Notes: a model not told the origin generated them from the letters alone. 13,332 nt of DNA from Nitrospirota bacterium (GCA_015485235.1 WFTX01000214.1:1-13332); one strand, 5' to 3'; counted from the first letter of the stretch, positions 1 through 6,898 are shown. Made by a program: numbers and translations.

Positions 1-1
1 A

Positions 2-964
2 GATATCATCAGGAGGATGGGCCTTAAGCCTGTCCCGATCCCCGGCGCAGAAAGAACTGCCATCGGGGTCATCGGGAATCAGGGATGGGTGGATGATCAG
101 CCCCTCCAGGAAGTAAAGGGGATAAGGGAGATCATCCATGTGACCAAGCCCTACAAACTGGTGAGCCGGGATTTTCACCCAAGGAATACCATTGTCCGTC
201 TCGGCCGGGGTGTGAAGATAGGGGGGAAGACCGGTTTTCTTGTGATGGCAGGACCCTGTGCGCTTGAGAGCAGGGAACAGGTCCTCAAGACAGCCCGTTT
301 CCTCAAGAACCTGGGAGTAAAGCTGCTTAGAGGAGGGGCATATAAACCCAGGACAAGCCCTCACAGTTTCCAGGGGCTCAGGGAGGAAGGGATAGCCATC
401 CTCCGTGATGTCTCCCGGGAGGTGGGAATCCTGACTGTGACGGAGGTTATGAGCCCGGAGCATGTGGGGTTTGTGGCTGAAAATGTTGATGTCCTCCAGA
501 TAGGAACAAGGAATATGCAGAATTATGATCTCCTGAAGGAGGTTGGACAGACGAAAAAACCAGTTATCCTCAAACGTGGACTTTCTGCCACTCTTGAGGA
601 GTGGCTCGCATCTGCGGAGTATATACTCCTTGAGGGGAACCCCAATGTGATCCTCTGCGAGAGGGGCATTAGGACCTATGAACGGGCCACAAGAAATACG
701 GCAGACCTTTCGGTCATCCCCCTTGTCAAGGAGTTCTCCCATCTGCCGGTAATCTTTGATCCAAGCCATGCAACCGGAAGGAGGGGGCTCGTTCCTCCGA
801 TGACCCTTGCGGCTGTAGTTGTTGGTGCCGACGGGGTGATGATCGAGGTCCACCCTGATCCTGAGGCTGCACTCTCCGACGGACCCCAGTCCCTTGACTT
901 CAAGGCCTTCAGGAAGCTTTACAGGAGGCTCAGGGAGCTTGAGGGGTTCATGGGGAGAAGATGA
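2..964 (+). CDS. aroF: DAHP synthase (3-deoxy-7-phosphoheptulonate synthase), type Ibeta, 5'-truncated by window edge
   Basis: It condenses phosphoenolpyruvate and erythrose-4-phosphate in the first step of the shikimate pathway (cytosol). The frame is open to the window edge, so the ATG at 17 is internal: the ferredoxin-like N-terminal domain is cut, and the AGGAGG touching that ATG leaves no spacing for a ribosome site. Numbering from that Met, AGPC (C81), KPRTSP (110-115), LKRG, ERGIRTYE, DPSH (H251), E277 and D288 are visible. The four metal ligands known in the Thermotoga maritima enzyme (C102, H272, E298, D309) all fall at a constant offset of 21 residues, so only about 16 N-terminal residues are missing and the full length would be about 336, normal for the family. 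The stop is TGA at 962-964. It converges on the next gene across 240 bp of repeats. Identity is very secure; the true start is outside the window. Confidence 0.95.
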   Translation, partial: DIIRRMGLKPVPIPGAERTAIGVIGNQGWVDDQPLQEVKGIREIIHVTKPYKLVSRDFHPRNTIVRLGRGVKIGGKTGFLVMAGPCALESREQVLKTARFLKNLGVKLLRGGAYKPRTSPHSFQGLREEGIAILRDVSREVGILTVTEVMSPEHVGFVAENVDVLQIGTRNMQNYDLLKEVGQTKKPVILKRGLSATLEEWLASAEYILLEGNPNVILCERGIRTYERATRNTADLSVIPLVKEFSHLPVIFDPSHATGRRGLVPPMTLAAVVVGADGVMIEVHPDPEAALSDGPQSLDFKAFRKLYRRLRELEGFMGRR

Positions 965-1079
965 TGCAGGCCTTGCAGGCTAAACGTTGATACGTTCTAC
1001 ATCAATCTCGTTGGTCTGGTCTGTTTCTTCTGTTTGTCCGAGGGAGATGAACGCAGGAAATGACCAATGACAGCCTTCA

Positions 1080-1103
1080 GGCTGAGGTCGAGGTTAAGGC
1101 TGA
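1080..1103. repeat. Four tandem hexamers, GGYYRA type
   Basis: Four back-to-back six-base units read GGCTGA, GGTCGA, GGTTAA, GGCTGA. The reverse complement (TYRRCC) is the same unit class as the six-unit array at 13171-13206, in opposite orientation. The first unit also forms the right arm of a small hairpin, CAGCC (1071-1075) with GGCTG (1080-1084) around TTCA. No function is evident; it sits between the converging aroF and M48 protease genes. Confidence 0.75.
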
Positions 1104-1104
1104 A

Positions 1105-1152
1105 TAACCTAATAACCCAGTAACCTAATAACCAATATACCAATATACCAAT
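1105..1152. repeat. Six tandem degenerate octamers (TAACCTAA / ATACCAAT)
   Basis: Directly after the hexamer array come six contiguous 8-base units: TAACCTAA, TAACCCAG, TAACCTAA, TAACCAAT, ATACCAAT, ATACCAAT. The unit drifts gradually along the array, as expected of slippage plus mutation. There is no sign of coding. The remainder of the 965-1204 gap shows only a weak possible stem downstream of aroF (TTGAT 987-991 with ATCAA 1001-1005) and no clear terminator. Confidence 0.8.
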
Positions 1153-1204
1153 GACTGGTGTCCCCCCTCCCTAAAATAAGGAGTTTATGGAATTGCAAGG
1201 TTCA

Positions 1205-2665
1205 TTAGCGGCCCTTAACAAGGGGCTTCAGTACGTTCAATCGCTCTCTTGCAAACATTCCCATTTCTGAGTATGGGTCCACCTGTACCTGGTGGCTGTA
1301 CTCCCTGTAGGCTGAGTTGTATTCCCCGAGCTTTTCATATGTGATACCGAGATAGCCATGAATCTCCTTGTGACGGGGGGCCGCCTGTTCGAAGTTTCTT
1401 AGATAGCGTACAGCCTTTCTGTAATTTCCAAGGTGGTAGTATGAGAGTCCGGCATAATAACTGGAGACAGGGTTGTCCGGAAAGAGGGAGAGGCTTTTTT
1501 CGAGATGGCGGAGCGACGTTTCATAATCTCCACGCATGAAGTACACGATCCCGAGCCCTTCATAAGCAGGTTGATATTCCCTGTCAAGGCTTAGCGCCTT
1601 CCTGAAGGAGTTCTCGGCAGATCCATATCTTTTCCTTTTCAGTCCGATATTCCCGAGGAGACTGTAAAAAGGCGCCTGACGGGAGTTCATCCTGATGGCC
1701 TTTCGTACCAGCCTTTCCGCTTCGTCAAGGTCATTCTTCTCAAGTGCCACAAGGGCCCTGTCGTAAGGATGGTAGGCCCGGTCAACCTCACGGAGCCTGG
1801 CGGTCATGCGTATGAAGCGGGCACGACTGATACCATCACCTCTGAGCTGTCTTTTCAGCTTTCCGGGGAGGATCTTTTTTATCTCTTCCAGACGGACTTC
1901 TGTCCGTGGATGGGTGGAGAAGAGTTCAGAGAGAAAGTCCCCGCCCCGGGACTTTTTCCCTACCCTCGTGAGATAATTCTTTACCGCCAACTGGAGCCGC
2001 CTGTGGGCATTGACCGCCTCTTCAGGTCTGTACCCGGCACGGACCATGTATTCCACTCCAAGGCGGTCGGCCTCAAGTTCGTCGTCCCGGCTGAATTTAA
2101 GGAGAAGGAGGGTGCTCCCCACTGCTCCGAGCCCGAGGAGGAGATCTGACCCATCCTTCCCGGAAAGTGCGATGTCAGTTCCTGCCAGGAGTCCGCCTAA
2201 GAGCACCTGGGAGGTATAATGCCGGGCAGAGTGACGGGCTGCAACATGGCCCATCTCATGGCCCATCACAAAGGCGAACTCTGCCTCGTTTTCCAGTTCC
2301 GCAAGGAGCCCCCTTGTTATCGCCACATGGCCGGGAATCGCCCAGGCATTGGGTAAGGAACTGTTCTGTATTACAAAGCTTACAGGCAGGTTGGGTCTGT
2401 GCGAGACCGAATTGAGCCTTTTTACGATTGATGTCAGGTAGTTCTCAAGAGGGGGGTCATGATAAATCCCTCCACCACCGACCTCGCCCCATAGTGCGCC
2501 AGGGTACATTGAGTCTCCCCACCGGAGTTCGTCCTCTTCCGAGAGAAACATCAGCTCTTTTCTGCCGGTGACGGGGTTGACCGCACAGGAACCGATGAAC
2601 AGGAGTACAAGAAAAAGGGCTATTGTTTTCTGAAATATGTATGGTATGAGCCTGTTAGAATTCAT
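1205..2665 (-). CDS. M48-family zinc metalloprotease lipoprotein with C-terminal TPR repeats (BepA/YfgC-like)
   Basis: 486 aa. The N-terminus has a hydrophobic signal ending in a lipobox (I-G-S-C, C27), so it is probably a lipoprotein facing the periplasm. The protease domain carries HEMGH (136-140) with two zinc histidines and the catalytic Glu. The third ligand lies in the ELEAD motif (E196). Between them are two hydrophobic stretches (about 154-190). About five TPRs fill residues 300-480. This order matches the BepA/YfgC family, which in E. coli degrades or assists stalled outer-membrane proteins such as LptD; that role here is inferred. A weak GGAAAG lies 4 nt before the ATG. A degP homologue lies two genes upstream on the same strand, consistent with envelope quality control. 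It could instead be one of the related M48/TPR lipoproteins of unknown substrate, so no symbol is given. Confidence 0.92.
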   Translation of the reverse strand: MNSNRLIPYIFQKTIALFLVLLFIGSCAVNPVTGRKELMFLSEEDELRWGDSMYPGALWGEVGGGGIYHDPPLENYLTSIVKRLNSVSHRPNLPVSFVIQNSSLPNAWAIPGHVAITRGLLAELENEAEFAFVMGHEMGHVAARHSARHYTSQVLLGGLLAGTDIALSGKDGSDLLLGLGAVGSTLLLLKFSRDDELEADRLGVEYMVRAGYRPEEAVNAHRRLQLAVKNYLTRVGKKSRGGDFLSELFSTHPRTEVRLEEIKKILPGKLKRQLRGDGISRARFIRMTARLREVDRAYHPYDRALVALEKNDLDEAERLVRKAIRMNSRQAPFYSLLGNIGLKRKRYGSAENSFRKALSLDREYQPAYEGLGIVYFMRGDYETSLRHLEKSLSLFPDNPVSSYYAGLSYYHLGNYRKAVRYLRNFEQAAPRHKEIHGYLGITYEKLGEYNSAYREYSHQVQVDPYSEMGMFARERLNVLKPLVKGR

Positions 2666-2736
2666 GGTCTTTCCAAAGCCGTCAGATTACACTTAAAACA
2701 TTAAGAGAGACAGCATGTACAAAGGCATTAAGCTGA

Positions 2737-2763
2737 GACTCAACCTATAGGTGTTTGACTCAA
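2737..2763. promoter_or_regulatory. Direct repeat GACTCAA x2 flanking a palindrome (possible operator)
   Basis: GACTCAA occurs at 2737-2743 and 2757-2763, exactly 20 bp apart (about two helical turns). Between them is the perfect 10-bp palindrome ACCTATAGGT (2743-2752). It overlaps the predicted -10 and start-point area of the M48 protease gene, where a regulator could bind. No regulator family is recognised. Confidence 0.25.
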
Positions 2764-2790
2764 TACACGACACTGCCGAAATCTAATCAA
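2762..2790 (-). promoter_or_regulatory. Candidate sigma-70 promoter for the M48 protease gene
   Basis: On the - strand, TTGATT (2785-2790) is followed after exactly 17 bp by TGTATT (2762-2767), each matching 4 of 6 consensus bases. The predicted start near 2755 gives a leader of about 90 nt. Spacing is ideal but the hexamers are only fair. Confidence 0.35.
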
Positions 2791-2813
2791 CACTTCTATC
2801 TCTACCACGAAGA

Positions 2814-2873
2814 ACACTAAGGTCACGAAGTTTTTAAAACCCTTTTTGATCCGTCCCCTTCGTGCCTCAGTGG
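2814..2873. repeat. Imperfect inverted repeat (CACTAAGGTCACGAAG / CTTCGTGCCTCAGTG)
   Basis: The left arm (2814-2830) and right arm (2858-2873) pair almost completely around a 27-nt AT-rich loop, with CACGAAG paired to CTTCGTG at the inner end and one extra base on the left. The left arm is itself preceded by a related CACGAAG (2806-2812), giving a short direct repeat. It begins 11 bp after the dehydrogenase stop codon, so it could act as a 3'-end structure for that transcript, but the arm order looks more like a dispersed intergenic repeat than a classical terminator. Confidence 0.6.
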
Positions 2874-2884
2874 TTTAATTTCCT

Positions 2885-3745
2885 TTAGTCCTCAGCCGGA
2901 TTGAATATCCGGTAGATGGCGGAGAAGTCGAAGTCTCCAAGGCCGTCCCTGATGGCCAGCCCGTACAGTTCCTTTGTAATGCTTCCGGTAAAAACAGGCC
3001 TTCCGAGACTCTTTGCAAGGTCCTGCATATAGTGCAGGTCCTTGTGGATGAGGACAGATGAGAAATGGGTGGAAAAATCGCTGTTGAGGAGCTTGGTCTT
3101 CTTTGCATTCAGTACGAGGGAGTCACCTCCTCCTGCTGAGAGGATGTCGAGTACAAGCCTTTTCTCCAGCCCCGCCGCCTCTCCGAGACTGAGTGCCTCG
3201 GCAATGGTGGCCATGAAGGTCCCGAGAACAAGGTTGTTGATGAGCTTCATCTTTGTGGCAAGACCAGGCTCGCCGAGATAGAATACCACCCTGCCTATCT
3301 TTTCAATCACAGGAAGGGCCTTCCGGTACGCATTTTCCTCACCGCTTACCAGCACGGTAAGCATCCCCTTTGATGCAGGCACCACGCTTCCAAGCACAGG
3401 GGACTCCAGATAAGAGGCTCCTTTCTCAGCAAGGAGATGGTGGAATCTCTCAACCCGGTTGAAGTGGTTTGTCGTTGTATCCAGTACTATCCTGCCGGAG
3501 CAATCACCGGCAAGCAATCCTTCCGATGAGGTTAAAACCTCTTCTATGGCATCACTGTCAAATAGGTTTAAAATAAGAAGGTCAACCTTGCCGATGAGAT
3601 CTGCAGGTGAATCGGCCACCGGGACATTAAGCCCCTCTGCCTTTGACGGCGTCCGGTTCCAGACCGTGAGGTCTATTCCTTCCGAGACGAGGTGTTCCGC
3701 CATCGCCCTTCCCAGATGTCCAAGCCCTATGAAGCCTGTCTTCAT
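2885..3745 (-). CDS. NAD(P)-dependent beta-hydroxyacid dehydrogenase (3-hydroxyisobutyrate dehydrogenase / glyoxylate-succinic semialdehyde reductase family)
   Basis: 286 aa, typical for the family. The N-terminal Rossmann fold begins with GLGHLG (7-12), and N30-R31-T32 after the second strand suggests NADPH preference. The substrate motif SPVLGS...SKGML (115-129) matches the DAPVSGG...G-L signature. The catalytic lysine sits in K-L-I-N-N (K167), and K235-D236 falls in the conserved C-terminal helix. Such enzymes interconvert beta-hydroxyacids and semialdehydes or glyoxylate; the substrate cannot be told from sequence. A strong AAGGAGG (3752-3758) lies 6 nt before the ATG. It is in line with the degP and M48 genes but separated by 121 and 219 bp, so it is not a tight operon. 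Cytosolic: no signal or membrane segment. Confidence 0.9.
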   Translation of the reverse strand: MKTGFIGLGHLGRAMAEHLVSEGIDLTVWNRTPSKAEGLNVPVADSPADLIGKVDLLILNLFDSDAIEEVLTSSEGLLAGDCSGRIVLDTTTNHFNRVERFHHLLAEKGASYLESPVLGSVVPASKGMLTVLVSGEENAYRKALPVIEKIGRVVFYLGEPGLATKMKLINNLVLGTFMATIAEALSLGEAAGLEKRLVLDILSAGGGDSLVLNAKKTKLLNSDFSTHFSSVLIHKDLHYMQDLAKSLGRPVFTGSITKELYGLAIRDGLGDFDFSAIYRIFNPAED

Positions 3746-3824
3746 GAACTGCCTCCTTTCCGGGACTGTTGCAAGGATTACATATTCAAGGTTATCACAG
3801 ATGGGTGCTGAATTTGAAGAAGGT

Positions 3825-3856
3825 TGACCCCGCCGGCATGAAGGACGGCGGGGTCA
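3825..3856 (-). terminator. GC-rich 11-bp perfect hairpin downstream of degP
   Basis: TGACCCCGCCG (3825-3835) pairs perfectly with CGGCGGGGTCA (3846-3856) around a 10-nt loop, starting 10 nt after the degP stop on the - strand. It is followed only by a weak pyrimidine run (CCTTCTTC), so it may terminate poorly or mainly protect the 3' end. Position and GC content favour a transcript-end role. Confidence 0.6.
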
Positions 3857-3866
3857 TGAAAGGATT

Positions 3867-5330
3867 TCAGGGCTTTATGGTGATGTAAATATAGCCTCCG
3901 CCCCTGTAGATCAGGAGCAGAACACTCTCGTCTTCCTCGATCCCGGAGACGACCTCCCTGTAGTCTTTTATACCCTTGATAGGCTTTCTGTCAATCTCCT
4001 GGATTATGTCATTCCGGCGGAGAATGCCATAGGCAGGGCTTTCGTCATCTATATTTGTTACCAGAACACCCTCAACCTTTGCCGGGATGTCAAGCTTTTC
4101 CCTGAGGTCGGGTGTTATCTCCTGTACATAGACGCCCTTAAGCACATTGCTGTATTCTCCCGGGGACTGGGCTGCAAGGTTTTCCGGAAACTCTCCGAGC
4201 ACAACATAGAGTATGCGTTCCTTGCCTTCCCTGATTATCCTGACCGCCACCCGCTTGCCCGGAGGGGTATTGGCGACCATGTTCCTGAGGTTTGTTGAAT
4301 CCCTGACTGCTTTCTGGTCGAACTCTACGATGAGGTCTCCACGCCTGAAACCGGCCTTGTCAGCAGGGCTGTCCTTAACCACATCAGTGACCAGCGCTCC
4401 CCTGTCCTCCTTGATATCGAAGTGTCTTGCCAGTTCAGGGGTGATATTCTGGATGGTCACGCCAAGCCATCCCCTGATAACCTTACCGTACTCTATGATA
4501 CTCTTCATCACAGACCTTGCCATGTTTGACGGTATGGCGAATCCGATCCCCATGTAACCCCCGCTCGTTGAAAATATGGCGGTGTTGATCCCTACGAGCT
4601 CTCCCCTGCTGTTTACAAGGGCTCCACCGGAGTTGCCAGGGTTGATGGCGGCATCCGTCTGGATGAAGTCCTCATAGTCGGTAATCCCCACATTTGACCT
4701 GCCGATGGCGCTCACTATTCCCATTGTGATTGTATGATCGAGACCGAAGGGGTTCCCGATGGCTATCACCACCTCACCCACATGGAGTTTGTCGGATTCT
4801 CCAATCTTGATAGCCGGAAGGTCTTTGGCATCTATCTTGATCACAGCCAGATCGGATTTCGGATCGGTTCCAATGACCTTGCCCTTGAACTCCCTCTTGT
4901 CATAAAGAAGTACCTTTATCTCATCGGCATCCTTGATGACATGATTGTTGGTCAGGATATAGCCGTCTGGGGAGACTATTACGCCTGAGCCGAGTGCAGA
5001 GGAGCGGAATTTCCTCTTTCCTCCGTCATGACCGAACCGGTCACCAAAGAATCTCCTGAAAAAGGGGTCATTGAAGAATTCATCAAAGGGTGTCTGCCTC
5101 ACCGTTACAGTCTTTGTAGTGGAAATGTTTACCACAGAGGGTTTGACCTTTTCAGCCACCTCTGAAAGGGAGGTGCTCAGCTTGCTCAGGAAGTCCGTTG
5201 TTTCCTGGGATATACCCGTCTCTGTTGCAAGGGTGACTTCCTGAAACCCCATCCTTGTGGAGATACCAAGGCCGATCAGAAGCCCCACGATTATAAGGAG
5301 AGTGCCTGCCAGAACCGTCCGTTTTTTCAT
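3867..5330 (-). CDS. degP: DegP/HtrA-family periplasmic serine protease (Do)
   Basis: 487 aa, full length. An N-terminal hydrophobic segment (residues 6-24) acts as signal peptide or anchor with no lipobox. The trypsin-like domain shows the triad H130 (TNNHV), D160 (SDLAV) and S234 (GNSGG). Two PDZ domains follow at about 281-380 and 395-485. HtrA proteases degrade or refold damaged envelope proteins and are usually stress-induced. A strong AAGGAGG (5338-5344) lies 7 nt before the ATG. Its own promoter and a roughly 155-nt leader with a stem are visible upstream. A GC-rich hairpin follows the stop. It diverges from the MOSC-mogA-dsbD genes. Whether it behaves as DegP, DegQ or MucD is not decidable, so the symbol is by family. 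Confidence 0.95.
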   Translation of the reverse strand: MKKRTVLAGTLLIIVGLLIGLGISTRMGFQEVTLATETGISQETTDFLSKLSTSLSEVAEKVKPSVVNISTTKTVTVRQTPFDEFFNDPFFRRFFGDRFGHDGGKRKFRSSALGSGVIVSPDGYILTNNHVIKDADEIKVLLYDKREFKGKVIGTDPKSDLAVIKIDAKDLPAIKIGESDKLHVGEVVIAIGNPFGLDHTITMGIVSAIGRSNVGITDYEDFIQTDAAINPGNSGGALVNSRGELVGINTAIFSTSGGYMGIGFAIPSNMARSVMKSIIEYGKVIRGWLGVTIQNITPELARHFDIKEDRGALVTDVVKDSPADKAGFRRGDLIVEFDQKAVRDSTNLRNMVANTPPGKRVAVRIIREGKERILYVVLGEFPENLAAQSPGEYSNVLKGVYVQEITPDLREKLDIPAKVEGVLVTNIDDESPAYGILRRNDIIQEIDRKPIKGIKDYREVVSGIEEDESVLLLIYRGGGYIYITIKP

Positions 5331-5428
5331 TTTCCTACCTCCTTATTTCGTTTCTCTTTTTGCTCCTTACAGTGCTTCTGCTCCAGGCTTGAATATGCAC
5401 AGCGAGCGCAATTTTAATCCTATCGACC

Positions 5429-5463
5429 CCCGCGGTCTTGCAGCCCGTATAGTGACCGCCGGG
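5429..5463 (-). promoter_or_regulatory. Stem-loop in the predicted degP 5' leader
   Basis: CCCGCGGTC (5429-5437) pairs with GACCGC plus GGG (5454-5459, 5461-5463), giving nine pairs with one bulged C and a 16-nt loop. It lies between the predicted degP start point (near 5487) and the ribosome site, about 85 nt from the latter, so it would be part of the leader RNA. It could stabilise the messenger or regulate it; no known thermosensor motif is recognised. Confidence 0.4.
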
Positions 5464-5493
5464 TTCTTCAGCAGGTTTTAAAGGATGATTTTT

Positions 5494-5522
5494 ATTATAC
5501 AATTTTCATGCCTGAAGGTGAA
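5494..5522 (-). promoter_or_regulatory. Candidate sigma-70 promoter for degP
   Basis: On the - strand TTCACC (5517-5522, 4 of 6) is followed after 17 bp by a perfect TATAAT (5494-5499). The start point would be near 5487. I see no sigma-E or sigma-32 type signal, so heat or envelope-stress control is not evident from sequence. Confidence 0.5.
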
Positions 5523-5571
5523 AGGGAAGAGGAATGCCAGGAGTTTCTCCAGGAAAAGGAAGAGAAAATGT

Positions 5572-5788
5572 CCCTGGCAGGCCTCTTAATCAGTCCTTAT
5601 CAAAGCGCTGATGGTGATGAGTAGAGGGAGTTTGTTGTGGATCGGCGCCATAAGGGAGTCTGTTTTTGCACACAGAAATCCTGACAGAGGATAAAGTACA
5701 TACAATAAGCGCCAGAGCAGACACAGGGGATCAATATCATGATCAGGCAGGTTTTGTGATAAGAAACTGATTAAGAGGTCTGCCAGGG
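5572..5788 (+). repeat. Element A: 217-bp long imperfect palindrome (structured RNA candidate or foldback/MITE-like element)
   Basis: The ends CCCTGGCAG and CTGCCAGGG are inverted. The outer stem pairs 5572-5594 with 5766-5788 (23 contiguous pairs, one G-U at 5581/5779), then 5596-5602 with 5757-5763 (7 pairs). A second stem pairs 5608-5619 with 5735-5746 (11 of 12, two G-U). Inside are GGCGC/GCGCC (5644-5648/5709-5713), TCTGT/ACAGA (5659-5663/5672-5676) and the hairpin ATCCT-GACAG-AGGAT (5678-5692). All three wobble pairs are G-U only if the + strand is the RNA. No target-site duplication is clear. A TATGAT -10-like box abuts the right end. The rest of the 5331-5862 gap holds the degP promoter and leader and an unsupported 38-codon frame at 5508-5624. 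Confidence 0.75.
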
Positions 5789-5794
5789 TATGAT
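5789..5794 (+). promoter_or_regulatory. Possible -10 box (TATGAT) for the MOSC-mogA-dsbD genes
   Basis: TATGAT matches 5 of 6 consensus bases and starts on the base after element A. No good -35 hexamer lies at 16-18 bp; that position is inside the right arm of element A (CTGATT). A transcript from here would have a leader of about 60 nt to the ATG at 5863. Confidence 0.3.
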
Positions 5795-5862
5795 AAAAAT
5801 TGGGGGAACTCCTGACCGCTCTCACCCTTGTCTCACTCCGGGTCACTATGTTATTCTCATTT

Positions 5863-6318
5863 ATGGCCGGTAATGAGAGTCCGCCTGCCAGGGTGGTTTC
5901 CATAAATATTAGCGAAAGAAAGGGTGTAAGGAAGAAATTCGTCTCCGAGGTGGAGATAAGGGAGAACTTCGGCATCGAGGGTGATGCCCATGCATCGTCG
6001 GAGTGGCACCGACAGGTGAGCCTCCTTGCGTTGGAGAGCATCCGGAAGATGCAGGAAATGGGGCTTGATGTCGGCCCCGGGGATTTTGCAGAAAACATCA
6101 CCACCGAAGGGATAGACCTTCTGAGCCTTCCAGTCGGTACAAAGATTAACCTCGGTGATGTGGAAGCGGAAGTCACCCAGATAGGAAAGACCTGCCACAG
6201 CAGGTGTGCGATCTACTACCAGGCCGGGGACTGTGTGATGCCCAAGGAGGGCATCTTTGTAAAGATCCTCCGTGGTGGAAAGTTGAAGGTGGGAGACCCT
6301 GTCAGGGTCATCTTGTAG
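5863..6318 (+). CDS. MOSC domain-containing protein (molybdenum cofactor sulfurase C-terminal-like domain)
   Basis: 151 aa from the chosen ATG. MOSC domains are predicted sulfur carriers or pyranopterin-binding modules linked to molybdenum cofactor enzymes. Visible signatures are GDFAENITTEGIDLL (73-87), the conserved GKTCHSRCAIYYQAGDC block (C111, C115, C124) and PKEGIF. These match stand-alone MOSC proteins found beside or fused to MogA/MoaB. Start choice: conserved sequence begins ARVVSINIS, so the ATG at 5863 fits; an in-frame ATG at 5848 and a TTG at 5800 are alternatives, none with a good ribosome site. mogA follows 88 bp later on the same strand, which supports a cofactor role. The exact reaction is unknown for this family. 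Confidence 0.88.
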   Translation: MAGNESPPARVVSINISERKGVRKKFVSEVEIRENFGIEGDAHASSEWHRQVSLLALESIRKMQEMGLDVGPGDFAENITTEGIDLLSLPVGTKINLGDVEAEVTQIGKTCHSRCAIYYQAGDCVMPKEGIFVKILRGGKLKVGDPVRVIL

Positions 6319-6406
6319 TATCAGGAAAGCTGAGGTTGGCCTTGCACTTCCACCTTGTTTACGTTTCCCGTAGCATGGAATGAAATCTAATTAAGGTGTC
6401 TCTGAA

Positions 6407-6898
6407 TTGACTGAAATAAAGACAGCGGTAATAACACTGAGTGATAAGGGCTCCCGGGGTGAACGGGATGATGAAAGCGGCCGGATACTCGTCCAGAAAC
6501 TCAGGGACGCGGGCTTTGAAATCTCCTTCTACGAAGTTATTCCCGACGAAAGAAAGCTCCTCAAAGACCGCCTCGTAAGCCTCTCAGAAAGAGTCGACCT
6601 AATTATAACCAACGGCGGCACGGGTCTCAGTCCCAGGGACATCACCCCTGACGTCACCCTTGAGGTGATCGAGAAGGAAGTCCCGGGCATTCCCGAAGCG
6701 ATGAGATCACGGGGGCTTGAGAAGACCCCAAGGGCGATGCTCTCCCGTGGTGTGGCCGGTATCAGGGGAAACTGTCTCATCATAAACCTCCCCGGCAGCC
6801 CCAGGGCGGTCATGGAAAATCTTGATGTCATCCTTGATGTCATCCCCCATGCAGTGGAAAAGATCAAAGGATCGGAGGAAGACTGTGCCCGGACATAG
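6407..6898 (+). CDS. mogA: Molybdopterin adenylyltransferase (MogA/MoaB family)
   Basis: 163 aa, usual family length. It adenylates molybdopterin before molybdenum insertion, in the cytosol. Motifs seen are LSDKGSRGER with acidic D21/D22, the phosphate-binding TNGGTG (68-73), RDITPD (77-82) and NLPGSPRAV (127-135). It opens with TTG at 6407, supported by AAGGTG (6393-6398) 8 nt upstream and by the family-typical start (TEIKTAVITLSDKG); no in-frame ATG precedes the conserved core. The C-terminus overlaps the probable dsbD start by 14 nt, suggesting translational coupling. Bacterial MoaB proteins are close relatives, so the MogA label is by function and neighbourhood with the MOSC gene. Confidence 0.9.
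   Translation: MTEIKTAVITLSDKGSRGERDDESGRILVQKLRDAGFEISFYEVIPDERKLLKDRLVSLSERVDLIITNGGTGLSPRDITPDVTLEVIEKEVPGIPEAMRSRGLEKTPRAMLSRGVAGIRGNCLIINLPGSPRAVMENLDVILDVIPHAVEKIKGSEEDCART
6874..6887 (+). promoter_or_regulatory. Ribosome binding site and GTG start that fix the dsbD start
   Basis: GGAGG (6874-6878) lies 6 nt before an in-frame GTG (6885-6887) within the last codons of mogA. The GTG is followed directly by a positively charged, then hydrophobic signal sequence (PGHRKALLIVLSLF). An upstream ATG at 6822 would add 21 residues and push the signal peptide inward, so GTG is preferred. Confidence 0.8.

Noticed and set aside
11..19. AGGAGG followed by ATG as the start of aroF
   Set aside because: There is no spacer between AGGAGG and the ATG, the frame is open upstream, and the conserved metal ligands show about 16 to 21 residues are still missing from the N-terminus.
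965..1204. Rho-independent terminator after aroF
   Set aside because: The only stem (TTGAT/ATCAA near 987-1005) is short and AT-rich, and the T-rich stretch after it is interrupted.
1769..2415. Several + strand open frames inside the M48 protease gene
   Set aside because: They are out-of-frame shadows of a well-supported gene with catalytic and TPR motifs; same reasoning for antisense frames in degP, helicase, PP-loop and kinase genes.
5508..5624. 38-codon + strand frame (MPEGEREEECQ...) upstream of element A
   Set aside because: There is no ribosome site at a workable distance, the charge-rich composition follows the purine-rich DNA, and its end runs through the left arm of element A.
6822..6884. 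Upstream ATG start for dsbD adding 21 residues
   Set aside because: It would overlap mogA by 77 nt and put charged residues before the signal peptide; the GTG at 6885 has a perfect GGAGG at 6 nt.
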